This document shows positions 1 to 7,465 of a stretch of DNA of 22,086 bases, in pieces; the first letter of the stretch is position 1; every line of letters begins with the position of its first letter. Both the position numbers and the translations under genes were made by a program. Origin of the DNA: Christensenellaceae bacterium (lineage in GTDB: Bacteria > Bacillota > Clostridia > Christensenellales > Aristaeellaceae); contig JADGQP010000126.1 in NCBI GenBank assembly GCA_017881705.1, forward strand, positions 1 through 22,086. The letters run 5' to 3'. The notes beneath the pieces were generated by a model. The model worked only from the letters and a program-made list of their open reading frames with translations, was not told the origin of the DNA and searched no databases.

Positions 1-1023
1 ACGGTTACGCAGCTGTCCGCACGCGCCGCCGATGTCCGTCCCCATTTCGCGTCGGCAGGTGGCAGAAACGCCAAGTGACGCCAGCGTGTGTAAAAACGCC
101 TGTACCGCAGCAGGAGAGGCTGGCGCAAGTGCGCGCTCGTCCACGCGGTTAAGCGGAATCAGGTTTACGTGGCATTGCAAGCCGTTTACGAGGCGCGCCA
201 GCTCACGCGCATGTTCCGACCGGCTGTTGAGGTTGTCGATCAACGCGTACTCGAACACCACACGTCGGCTTGTATGCTCAACGTAGTATCGTACGGCGGC
301 TATTAACTCCGCGATGGGGTAACAGCCGGCGATGGGCATAATCTGCTGCCGTATTTTATCGTTTGGCGCGTGCAGGGAAACGCTGAGCGTAATTGGCAAG
401 GCTTCCTGCGCGAGGTCGCGTATCTGCGGCACCAGCCCGCAGGTGCTAAGCGATACGGAGCGCAGGCTGATCGCCAGACCGTCCGGATGATTGAGCAACC
501 TAAGAAAGCGGACTGTTTGCTCGTAATTATCCAGCGGTTCGCCGCTGCCCATAAGCACCACGTGACCCACGTGCCCCTTTTCGCCCAGGTAACGGTTGGC
601 CAGAATCACCTGCGAAAGCATCTCGCCGGCCGTCAGGCTGCGCACGCAGCCGTGCAGGGTGCTGGCGCAAAAAGCGCAGCCCATTTTACAGCCGATCTGC
701 GTGGATATGCACAGGGAATACCCATAATGGTAGTGCATCAGCACGCTTTCGATCAGGTTGCCGTCCGCGCAGGCGTTCAGAAACTTTACGGTATCGTCGC
801 GCTGGGAGGGAAATGCCGTGTGAAGCGACAGCGGAAGGTCGTATGCGTGAGTTTCCAGCGTGTCCCGAAGCGCTTTGGGCAGGTTGCTCATTTCGCCGAA
901 AGGCACGCCCCGGTGCAGCCAGCTAAAAAGCTGGGTTGCCCGAAAAGAGGGCTGACCCAGCTCTTTGAGGTAAGCGCCCAGTTCTTCGGGAGTCTGATCC
1001 AGTAGAATGGTTTTTTCCGGCAT
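1..1023 (-). CDS. rlmN: 23S rRNA (adenine(2503)-C(2))-methyltransferase RlmN, 3' end cut by window edge
   Basis: Radical SAM enzyme that methylates C2 of A2503 in 23S rRNA and, in the family, also A37 of some tRNAs. The 341 residues in the window begin MPEKTILLDQ at an ATG preceded by GGGAG. The radical SAM cluster motif CKMGCAFC gives Cys112, Cys116 and Cys119. The two cysteines of the methyl-transfer mechanism are visible as Cys105 (SLCISTQIGC) and Cys335 (GGACGQL), matching E. coli C118 and C355. Only a few C-terminal residues should be missing, since the family usually has about 345-380. It lies 26 bp downstream of rsmB in the same transcription direction, so two rRNA methyltransferases are adjacent, as is common in Firmicutes. 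Identification is from motifs and context and is very secure. Confidence 0.96.
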   Translation of the reverse strand, partial: MPEKTILLDQTPEELGAYLKELGQPSFRATQLFSWLHRGVPFGEMSNLPKALRDTLETHAYDLPLSLHTAFPSQRDDTVKFLNACADGNLIESVLMHYHYGYSLCISTQIGCKMGCAFCASTLHGCVRSLTAGEMLSQVILANRYLGEKGHVGHVVLMGSGEPLDNYEQTVRFLRLLNHPDGLAISLRSVSLSTCGLVPQIRDLAQEALPITLSVSLHAPNDKIRQQIMPIAGCYPIAELIAAVRYYVEHTSRRVVFEYALIDNLNSRSEHARELARLVNGLQCHVNLIPLNRVDERALAPASPAAVQAFLHTLASLGVSATCRREMGTDIGGACGQLRNR

Positions 1024-1049
1024 GGTTATACTCCCGTTTGTACGATCGT

Positions 1050-3683
1050 TCAAAGTTTGGCTCTGCGCATACGCGCAATGAAGAATCCTTCCACTCCGTC
1101 GCGGTGCGCCAACAGCTGCAGGCCGTAAGGGGTTTGCAGCTTGAGGAAAGCCTCGGGGTAGGAAGCGGGAAGGGGTTGAACGGAAAACTCGGGATGGGCT
1201 TCCAAAAACGCCTTCACCTGTAACGTATTTTCTTCCGGCAGAATGGTGCAGGTGCTGTACACCAGCGTTCCGCCGGGCTTTACGTAGGCGCAGAGGGTGT
1301 TAAGCAGTTTTTGCTGCACGGCGGCGATGGCGGGAACGTCCTCGGGCTTCAGGCGGTATTTCAGGTCCGGCTTTTCGCCAAGCACGCCCAGACCCGTACA
1401 GGGCGCGTCCAACAGAACGGCGTCCATGGCGCCTTCAAAATCCGGTTTGGATTCCGTAGCATCCCGTACGGAAATACGCAGATTATCCAGCTTTAGTCTG
1501 CGCTTGGCCGATTCCAGCAGCAGCGCGCGCTTTTCGTGCAGTTCCCAGGCGTAAACGCGGCCCGTGCCCTGCATGGTTTCCGCCATGTAGCACGCTTTGC
1601 CGCCGGGCGCGGCGCACGCGTCCAGTATGCGCATCCCGGGCACCGCCTGCACGGCTTCCGCGGCCAGGATGCTGCTTTGCCCCTGCACGGAAAAGTGGCC
1701 TGAACGAAAATCGTTGTCCAGCGCCAACTCGCTTACGCCGCCCAACAGGAATGCGTGCGGTACCGTGCCGCGCTGCCAGCGCCAAGCCTTGGCTTGCAGC
1801 AGCGCCTCAAACGTTTCGTCGGTATACAGCATCAGGTTGGGTCGCACTGCCATATCGTGGCTTTGCGGGTGGTACATCAGGATTAGTTCCGCTGTTTCCT
1901 CACCGTAAACCTCTGTGAGTTTATCCACCAGCCACAGCGGCGCGCTCCCCATGATGTGCAGGTATTCCCGCAGATCGTCCTCCCGCTTGGGCCAGGGGAT
2001 TTCGTCCTTGCCGCGCACGAGGTTGCGAAGCACAGCGTTCAAAAAGCCCGACGCATCCTCCATGCCCAGCCCGCGGGCAAGGTTGACGCCCTCGTTAACA
2101 GCAGCGCTGTCCGGCACGCGGTCGTGGAAAAGAATCTGGCAGGCGCTCAGACGGAGGATATCCCGCTGCGCGGGTTCATGTGTGGGATGGTCCATAAGTC
2201 GATCGAGCGCAAAATCCAACTGAAGCTGCTGCTCCAGGGTCGAATAGACGATGCTGGTAGCCAACCGGCGGTCGACAGGGGAGAGTTTGGAAGCGGAAAG
2301 CCGGTTTTGCAGCGCAAGGGAGGCGTACGCGCCGTGCTCGTGCACGTCCCGCAGCACATCCAGCGCCACACGGCGCGCGTCCGGCGTAAGGCCGGTGCGT
2401 TCGGCGGGCACGGCGGGCTGACGGTAGGATGTTGCTCCCAGCGGCGCACGGTTGAAGGGTTTCCTGACAAACGTGGGTCGGCTGAAAGGCCGATTGCCGG
2501 ACGGGGCCGCACCAGCGGGACGGCTGAAGTGCCTTTCGCCGGAAGGAGCCGCACCAGCGGGACGGCTAAAGTGCCGTTCGCCGGAAGGAGCCGCGCCAGC
2601 GGGTCGGCTGAAAGGCCGATCGCCAGATGGGGCCGCGCCAGCGGGTCGTCTGAAAGGCCGATCGCCGTACGGAGCCGCGCCAGCGGGTTTGTTATAGTGC
2701 CTATCGCCAGACGAAGCCGCGCCAGCGGGTCTGTTGTAGTGCCTTTCACCGGAGGGAGCAGCGCCAGCGGGTCGGCTGAAAGGCCGATCGCCAGATGCGC
2801 CAGCGGGTTTGTTATAGTGCCGTTCGCCAGGCGGGACAGCGCTAGCGGGTCGGCTAAAAGGCCGATTACCGGAAGGAGCCGCGCCAGCGGGACGGCTATA
2901 GTGCCTATCGCCAGACGGGGCTGCACCAGCGGGTCGGCTGAAAGGCCGATCGCCGGAAGGAGCCGCGCCAGCGGGTCTGCTATAATGCCGCTCACCGGAA
3001 GGAGCCGCGCCAGCGGGTCGGCTGAAAGGCCGATCGCCAGACGGGGCAGCACCAGCAGGTTTGCTATAATGCCGCTCACCGGAAGGAGGCGCGCCAGCGG
3101 GTTTACTATAATGCCGCTCACCGGAAGGAGGCGCGCCAGCGGGTTTACTATAATGCCGCTCGCCAGAGGGAGCCGCACCAGCGGGTTTGCTATAATGCCG
3201 TTCGCCGGACGGAGCCGCGCCAGCGGGTTTGCTATAATGCCGTTCGCCGGACGGAGCCGCGCCAGCGGGTTTGCTATAGTGCCGCTCACCGGACGGGCCT
3301 GCGCCAGCAGGTTTGCTATAATGCTTTTCACCGGACGGAGCAGCACCAGCGGGTTTGCTATAATGCCTTTCGCCGGACGGAGCCGCGCCCGCGGGTTTGT
3401 TATAATGCCGCTCACCAGAGGGAGCCGCGCCAGCGGGTTTGCTATAGTGCCGCTCACCGGAAGGAGCTGCGCCAGCGGGTTTGCTATAATGCCGCTCACC
3501 GGAGGGAGCCGCGCCAGCAGGCTTGCTATAATGCCTTTCACCGGACGGAGCCGCGCCAGCGGGTTTGCTATAGTGCCGCTCACCGGAAGGGGCCGCGCCA
3601 GCGGGACGGTTGGATCGGAAGGGTGGTTTACCGCCGCTGCTGCGACCTGGGCCGCGACCGCCGCGGCTGCCGTGTTCACTCAT
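1050..3683 (-). CDS. rsmB: 16S rRNA (cytosine(967)-C(5))-methyltransferase RsmB with giant 14-residue-repeat N-terminal extension
   Basis: An 877-residue protein about twice the usual RsmB length (about 430-450). Residues 430-877 are a complete RsmB: a NusB-like RNA-binding domain (about 430-560), then a Rossmann methyltransferase with SAM motif DACAAPGGK (688-696), motif IV DAPCTGLG with Cys762, and motif VI STCT with the expected nucleophile Cys812. Residues 1-26 are a Gly/Arg/Ser-rich leader. Residues 27-402 are 27 tandem units of the PAGAAPSGERHYSK type, and 403-429 is a Pro/Arg linker. Every unit is cationic with one or two aromatic residues, so I infer a disordered RNA-binding tail. The start is an ATG with GAGGT upstream, and it overlaps the fmt stop codon by 4 bp (ATGA), which implies translational coupling. 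The catalytic domain call is secure; the role of the extension is unknown. Confidence 0.95.
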   Translation of the reverse strand: MSEHGSRGGRGPGRSSGGKPPFRSNRPAGAAPSGERHYSKPAGAAPSGERHYSKPAGAAPSGERHYSKPAGAAPSGERHYSKPAGAAPSGERHYNKPAGAAPSGERHYSKPAGAAPSGEKHYSKPAGAGPSGERHYSKPAGAAPSGERHYSKPAGAAPSGERHYSKPAGAAPSGERHYSKPAGAPPSGERHYSKPAGAPPSGERHYSKPAGAAPSGDRPFSRPAGAAPSGERHYSRPAGAAPSGDRPFSRPAGAAPSGDRHYSRPAGAAPSGNRPFSRPASAVPPGERHYNKPAGASGDRPFSRPAGAAPSGERHYNRPAGAASSGDRHYNKPAGAAPYGDRPFRRPAGAAPSGDRPFSRPAGAAPSGERHFSRPAGAAPSGERHFSRPAGAAPSGNRPFSRPTFVRKPFNRAPLGATSYRQPAVPAERTGLTPDARRVALDVLRDVHEHGAYASLALQNRLSASKLSPVDRRLATSIVYSTLEQQLQLDFALDRLMDHPTHEPAQRDILRLSACQILFHDRVPDSAAVNEGVNLARGLGMEDASGFLNAVLRNLVRGKDEIPWPKREDDLREYLHIMGSAPLWLVDKLTEVYGEETAELILMYHPQSHDMAVRPNLMLYTDETFEALLQAKAWRWQRGTVPHAFLLGGVSELALDNDFRSGHFSVQGQSSILAAEAVQAVPGMRILDACAAPGGKACYMAETMQGTGRVYAWELHEKRALLLESAKRRLKLDNLRISVRDATESKPDFEGAMDAVLLDAPCTGLGVLGEKPDLKYRLKPEDVPAIAAVQQKLLNTLCAYVKPGGTLVYSTCTILPEENTLQVKAFLEAHPEFSVQPLPASYPEAFLKLQTPYGLQLLAHRDGVEGFFIARMRRAKL
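2478..3605 (-). repeat. 42-bp tandem repeat array (27 units) inside rsmB
   Basis: Twenty-six units of 42 bp and one of 36 bp (unit 20, PAGASGDRPFSR) run head to tail and in frame. Two unit flavours exist: ERHYSK-ended and DRPFSR-ended. Units 1-13, nearest the start codon, are nearly all ERHYSK and almost identical. Units 14-27 mix the two flavours and carry more substitutions (PASAVPPG, PAGAASSG, GNRPFSR). Because 42 is a multiple of three, length changes by whole units keep rsmB in frame, and other frames on both strands also stay open through the array. Unit count was taken from the translated protein and fits the 877-residue total exactly. Confidence 0.97.
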
Positions 3684-4624
3684 AAATATACCTCATTGAG
3701 CGGTTGACCCGCCCGAATCGAATGCCCGCGCAGAAAAGCGCGCGCATCCATACGTTTGGCGTTTGGCGCCTGGATCTCCGTAAGTTCCATCGCGCCGTCG
3801 CCCGTTGCGACAATCAGGCCGTTTTTTGGGTCGGCAGCCAGCACCGTACCCGGAGTCGCGCGCGGGGTATCAGGCGCGGCGACCGCGCGCCACACCTTCA
3901 GCACGCCGCCCGCGGCAAGCGCCGCGTACGCGCCCGGCCACGGATCCATGGCCCTTACGCGGCAAAGACTGCGGCGTGTTGACTCGGAAAAGTTCAGCTC
4001 GCCTAATTCTTTGGCGAGCTTGGGTTCGTACGTCATCAGCGCCTCGTCCTGTTTTATGCGTGGGCAATCGCCGTGTTCCAGGCGGGTCAGGGTTTCCACA
4101 AGCAGTTTCGCGCCCATGTCGGAAAGTCTGGTAAGCAGCGTGCCTGCCGTGTCTGTGTCCGTAATGGGCGTTTGCGCGCTTAACAGCATATCGCCCGTAT
4201 CAATGCCTTTATCGGTGAGCATGGTGGTTACTCCGGTGACCGCGTCGTCCATCAGCACAGCCCAGTTCACGGGCGCGGGTCCGCGATGCCGGGGCAGCAG
4301 CGAAGCGTGCACGTTCACCGTACCCAGCTTGGGCACGGCGAGCACTTCCTCGCTTAAAATCTGCCCAAAAGCGGCGGTGACGCACAGATCCGGCTGAAGC
4401 GCCTGAAAATCCGCCAGCCCATCCCTGCGGATTTTCAGGGGTTGAAAAACAGGGATGCCGCGTTCCAGCGCCAGCGCTTTTACGGGGCTTATCTGTACTT
4501 TACAGCCACGCCCGCAAGGGCGATCCGGCTGCGTAAACGCGCCCACGATTTCGTACCTCGCGCTTAAAAGCGCCTCAAAGGGCTTCACGGCAAACGTGGG
4601 CGTACCCATTACGACGATTCTCAA
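3680..4624 (-). CDS. fmt: Methionyl-tRNA formyltransferase
   Basis: Transfers a formyl group from 10-formyl-THF to Met-tRNAfMet for translation initiation. The 314-residue protein has normal family length. It starts MRIVVMGTP, carries the folate-domain stretch TQPDRPCGRG (31-40), and the catalytic set Asn104, His106 (NVHASLLPRHRG) and Asp142 (GIDTGDML). The start is a TTG at 4622-4624, chosen because AGGAGG lies about 10 bp upstream and because the family's conserved N-terminal strand begins there; the next ATG would delete it. The TTG overlaps the def stop codon (TTGA), and the gene's own stop overlaps rsmB's ATG, so def-fmt-rsmB look translationally coupled. Pairing with deformylase is the classic formyl-addition and removal pair. 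Confidence 0.97.
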   Translation of the reverse strand: MRIVVMGTPTFAVKPFEALLSARYEIVGAFTQPDRPCGRGCKVQISPVKALALERGIPVFQPLKIRRDGLADFQALQPDLCVTAAFGQILSEEVLAVPKLGTVNVHASLLPRHRGPAPVNWAVLMDDAVTGVTTMLTDKGIDTGDMLLSAQTPITDTDTAGTLLTRLSDMGAKLLVETLTRLEHGDCPRIKQDEALMTYEPKLAKELGELNFSESTRRSLCRVRAMDPWPGAYAALAAGGVLKVWRAVAAPDTPRATPGTVLAADPKNGLIVATGDGAMELTEIQAPNAKRMDARAFLRGHSIRAGQPLNEVYL

Positions 4625-5157
4625 AGGCGGGTTTCCTCCTGGTCGGGTTTGGTCGATTCGTCCGCCGGATGCGCCGGTTGCGCGCCGTCGTCGTCCTCGT
4701 CCTCATCCTGGAATATTTCGTGTTCCATTACATCGACGTATAAAACGCCGTCCAGATGGTCAATCTCGTGGCATAAAGCACGCGCCAGAAAACTTTCACC
4801 CGTTACCTCGATGGGTTCGCCCTTGGCGCTGTACGCTTTCACTACGACCTTCATGGGCCGTTTCACCGCGCCGACACGCCCGGGAACGCTTAAACACCCT
4901 TCGGGGCCGAGCTGCTCACCTTCGCGGGTGATGATCTCCGGGTTGACCAGTTCGTAAAGATGATCGCCCGCGTCCACCACGCAAACGCGTTTTAAAATGC
5001 CTACCTGAGGCGCAGCCAAGCCCGCGCCGTTGTTCTCGTACATGGTTTCGGCCATATCTTTAAGTAGAATCTTCAGCCGAAGGTTGAACTGGTCTACGGA
5101 CTTGCAGTGCTTGCGGAGTTTTTCGTCTCCGATGGTCACGATCTTTCTGGTTGCCAT
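4621..5157 (-). CDS. def: Peptide deformylase
   Basis: Metalloenzyme that removes the N-formyl group from nascent proteins. All three signature motifs are present: GAGLAAPQVG (44-53), EGCLS with metal ligand Cys88, and HEIDH with ligands His130 and His134 and catalytic Glu131. The ATG start has an AAGGA upstream. The core ends near residue 145; the remaining 33 residues form a strongly acidic tail (DEDEDDDG and following, ending in a Glu/Asp-rich segment), which is longer than in textbook deformylases (about 150-170 residues). The gene is 25 bp downstream of priA and shares a TTGA overlap with fmt. The family call is secure; any role of the acidic tail is unknown. Confidence 0.97.
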   Translation of the reverse strand: MATRKIVTIGDEKLRKHCKSVDQFNLRLKILLKDMAETMYENNGAGLAAPQVGILKRVCVVDAGDHLYELVNPEIITREGEQLGPEGCLSVPGRVGAVKRPMKVVVKAYSAKGEPIEVTGESFLARALCHEIDHLDGVLYVDVMEHEIFQDEDEDDDGAQPAHPADESTKPDQEETRL

Positions 5158-5182
5158 GCGTAATGATGTCCTTTCCCTGTCG

Positions 5183-7426
5183 TTATATCAGCGTCGCGGG
5201 GTTAAACTCCGCGTAGATCTGGCATTGTTCGTCGTTCACGGCGGCAAGCTCGGTCAGCATCTGCAGCACGGGCTGCGCGTCCGGATGCTCGAACACTTTA
5301 AGCAGCACGTGGTAGCGGTACTTGCCGCGGATTTTGGTAACGGGTGCGGGATCCGCGCGCAGCATCAGCACACGCCGCCGCTGCGCGGGGTTCGCCTTTA
5401 AAAAGGCGTCTACGGCGTCGTAAAGGCGGTTGTTCATCGCCTCGGCCGCGTCGCAGCTTTCGCTTTCCGTAAGCAGCCGCGCGATCATGGTAAAGGGCGG
5501 GTACAGCCCCGTGCGCCTGCGCTCGAACTCCTGGGTGAAAAAAGCGCGGTAGTCCTGCGCGGCGGCGGCTATGATGCAGGGATGCTCCGGCTTGTAAGTT
5601 TGCACCACTACTTCGCCCGGCGTCTCGGCACGGCCCGCGCGGCCCGCCACCTGCGTAATCAACTGAAAAGTGCGCTCCTGCGCGCGGTAATCCGGCAGGT
5701 TGAGCGTAAGATCCGCGGCCACCACGCCCACCAGGGTGACGTTGGGGAAATCCAGCCCCTTGGCGATCATCTGCGTGCCTACCAACGCCTGCGCCATGCC
5801 CTGGCCAAACGCAGTCAGCAGCTCGTAATGCGCGTCCCTCTTTTGGGTGGTGTCAATATCCATACGGATTGTTTTAACATTCGGGAAAAGCCGGTGTAAT
5901 TCCTCATCAACCTTCTGGGTACCGCAGCCGAAAAAGCGGATGTAGTGGCTGCTGCATTCCGGGCATACACTTGGCGGCGGCATCGTAGCCCCGCAGAAAT
6001 GACAGCGCAGTTCGCTTTGGTCGCTGCCCTCCAGCTGATGCAGGGTCATGCTTACGTCGCACTGCGGGCATTTCACCACGTAGCCGCAGTTGCGGCAGCT
6101 TACGAACGTGTTGTAACCGCGGTGGTTTAGAAAAAGCATGGCCTGCCGCCCCTGGCTGAAGCACGTTTGCAGCTTTTGCTGCAATAGAAGGCTGAAAATG
6201 GAGCGGTTGCCTGCCGCCAGTTCCCTGCGCATATCCACGACGGTCACCTGCGGCATCGGGCGGTTATTTACGCGGCTTGCCATTTCCACAAGCGTATAAT
6301 CCCCGCGGCGCGCCATAGCGAAACTTAAAATGCTGGGGGTGGCGCTGCTCAACAGCAGGGTTGCGCCCTCGCGCCGGCAGCGGCTTTTGGCGATATTGCG
6401 CGCATCATAACGCGGGTGCTTGTCGCTCAGGTAGGTCTGCTCGTGTTCCTCGTCGACCACAATAAGCCCCAGGTGACTTACGGGGGCGAAAATGGCCGAA
6501 CGCGCGCCCACCACTACGCGCGCTTTCCCCAGGCGAATGCGCCGCCACTCGTCGCAGCGCTGAACGTCGGTCAGGCGGCTGTGGAGAACCGCGGTATCCG
6601 GCCCGAAGCGTTCGCGGAACCAACCCACCATCTGCGGCGTAAGCGCGATCTCCGGCACAAGGATAATCGCCGTGCCGCCGCGCTCCAGCACATACTTGGC
6701 CATGGCCAGGTAGACTTCGGTTTTCCCGCTGCCGGTTACCCCATGCAGCAAAAACGCGCCTTCGCCTTTTTGCAGCGCGGGCGTCATCACAGCCAGGGCG
6801 GCCTGCTGCTCCGGCGTAAGCGTCGGCGCCACGCCGAGTTCAAACGAAAGTTTCTCATACGGCTGCTGGCGGGATACCTCGCATTCGCTCAGGTCAATCA
6901 GCCCCTGCGCGGCCAGCTGTTTAAGCGCCTCCTGCGGAGCTGTCACCAATGTCGCCAGCTCCGAAACCGGGTGCGGGTTTCCGTCCGCAAGCATTTTCAG
7001 GAGCGTTGCGCGCTTGGGGGACCGTTTTTGTTGGGCGGCGGCGGTCAGCGCATCCACGCCCGCCGTAAGCTGCGCTATCGTTTCTTTTTTGGCTTGCGCT
7101 CGGCCCGCGCGCATGGCGGATGGGAGCATCAGCCGCAAGGTCTCGGAAAGCGGGCAATGATCCTCTTTGGCCAGTTCCTCCGCCAGGGCCAGCATATGCG
7201 GAAGCACCGCCGCGTAGGGATCCAATGCACGTGTGATGGGCCGCAGACGTTCCGGCGGAATGTCGCAGGTTTCGCTCAGCGCCACAACGACGCCGTTGAC
7301 CTTCTGCCGACCCAGCGGCACGGCCACGCGTATGCCCACCTGCAGAGCCAACCCATCCGGCACGAGGTAGGAAAAAGGCTTGGCGACGTTTTCGTGCACC
7401 ACGTCTACGATGACCTGCGCGATCAC
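5183..7426 (-). CDS. priA: Primosomal protein N' (replication restart helicase PriA)
   Basis: Superfamily 2 DNA helicase that recognises stalled forks and reloads the replicative helicase. The 747-residue protein has the N-terminal fork-binding region, Walker A GVTGSGKT (229-236), Walker B DEEH (325-328), and the zinc module with all eight cysteines (444, 447, 453, 456, 475, 478, 488, 491). The helicase C-terminal motif GTQMIAKGLDFPNV follows. The start is a GTG at 7424-7426 with a textbook AAGGAGG about 7 bp upstream. Length and domain order match active PriA. It sits between dacF (39 bp upstream) and def (25 bp downstream), the usual Firmicutes priA-def-fmt order. Confidence 0.97.
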   Translation of the reverse strand: MIAQVIVDVVHENVAKPFSYLVPDGLALQVGIRVAVPLGRQKVNGVVVALSETCDIPPERLRPITRALDPYAAVLPHMLALAEELAKEDHCPLSETLRLMLPSAMRAGRAQAKKETIAQLTAGVDALTAAAQQKRSPKRATLLKMLADGNPHPVSELATLVTAPQEALKQLAAQGLIDLSECEVSRQQPYEKLSFELGVAPTLTPEQQAALAVMTPALQKGEGAFLLHGVTGSGKTEVYLAMAKYVLERGGTAIILVPEIALTPQMVGWFRERFGPDTAVLHSRLTDVQRCDEWRRIRLGKARVVVGARSAIFAPVSHLGLIVVDEEHEQTYLSDKHPRYDARNIAKSRCRREGATLLLSSATPSILSFAMARRGDYTLVEMASRVNNRPMPQVTVVDMRRELAAGNRSIFSLLLQQKLQTCFSQGRQAMLFLNHRGYNTFVSCRNCGYVVKCPQCDVSMTLHQLEGSDQSELRCHFCGATMPPPSVCPECSSHYIRFFGCGTQKVDEELHRLFPNVKTIRMDIDTTQKRDAHYELLTAFGQGMAQALVGTQMIAKGLDFPNVTLVGVVAADLTLNLPDYRAQERTFQLITQVAGRAGRAETPGEVVVQTYKPEHPCIIAAAAQDYRAFFTQEFERRRTGLYPPFTMIARLLTESESCDAAEAMNNRLYDAVDAFLKANPAQRRRVLMLRADPAPVTKIRGKYRYHVLLKVFEHPDAQPVLQMLTELAAVNDEQCQIYAEFNPATLI

Positions 7427-7465
7427 GTCGGTTCCTCCTTTTTTATGGCGCGGTTGGGCGCCCTG

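Noticed and set aside
2478..3605. CRISPR array
   Set aside because: Period is an exact multiple of three without spacers; units are contiguous, coding and in frame with RsmB.
2147..3679. 510-codon second frame on the minus strand across the repeats
   Set aside because: Same cause as above; low-complexity shadow (PLARLLPVSGIIA type) out of frame with the RsmB catalytic domain.
1956..3707. 583-codon open frame on the plus strand across the repeat array
   Set aside because: It exists because the 42-bp period keeps all frames open when one unit lacks a stop. Its product is an antisense shadow of rsmB with no recognisable domain, and rsmB has clear catalytic motifs.
5907..6164. Antisense and alternate-frame ORFs in the priA zinc-finger region
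   Set aside because: Shadows of priA, whose eight zinc cysteines fix the correct frame.
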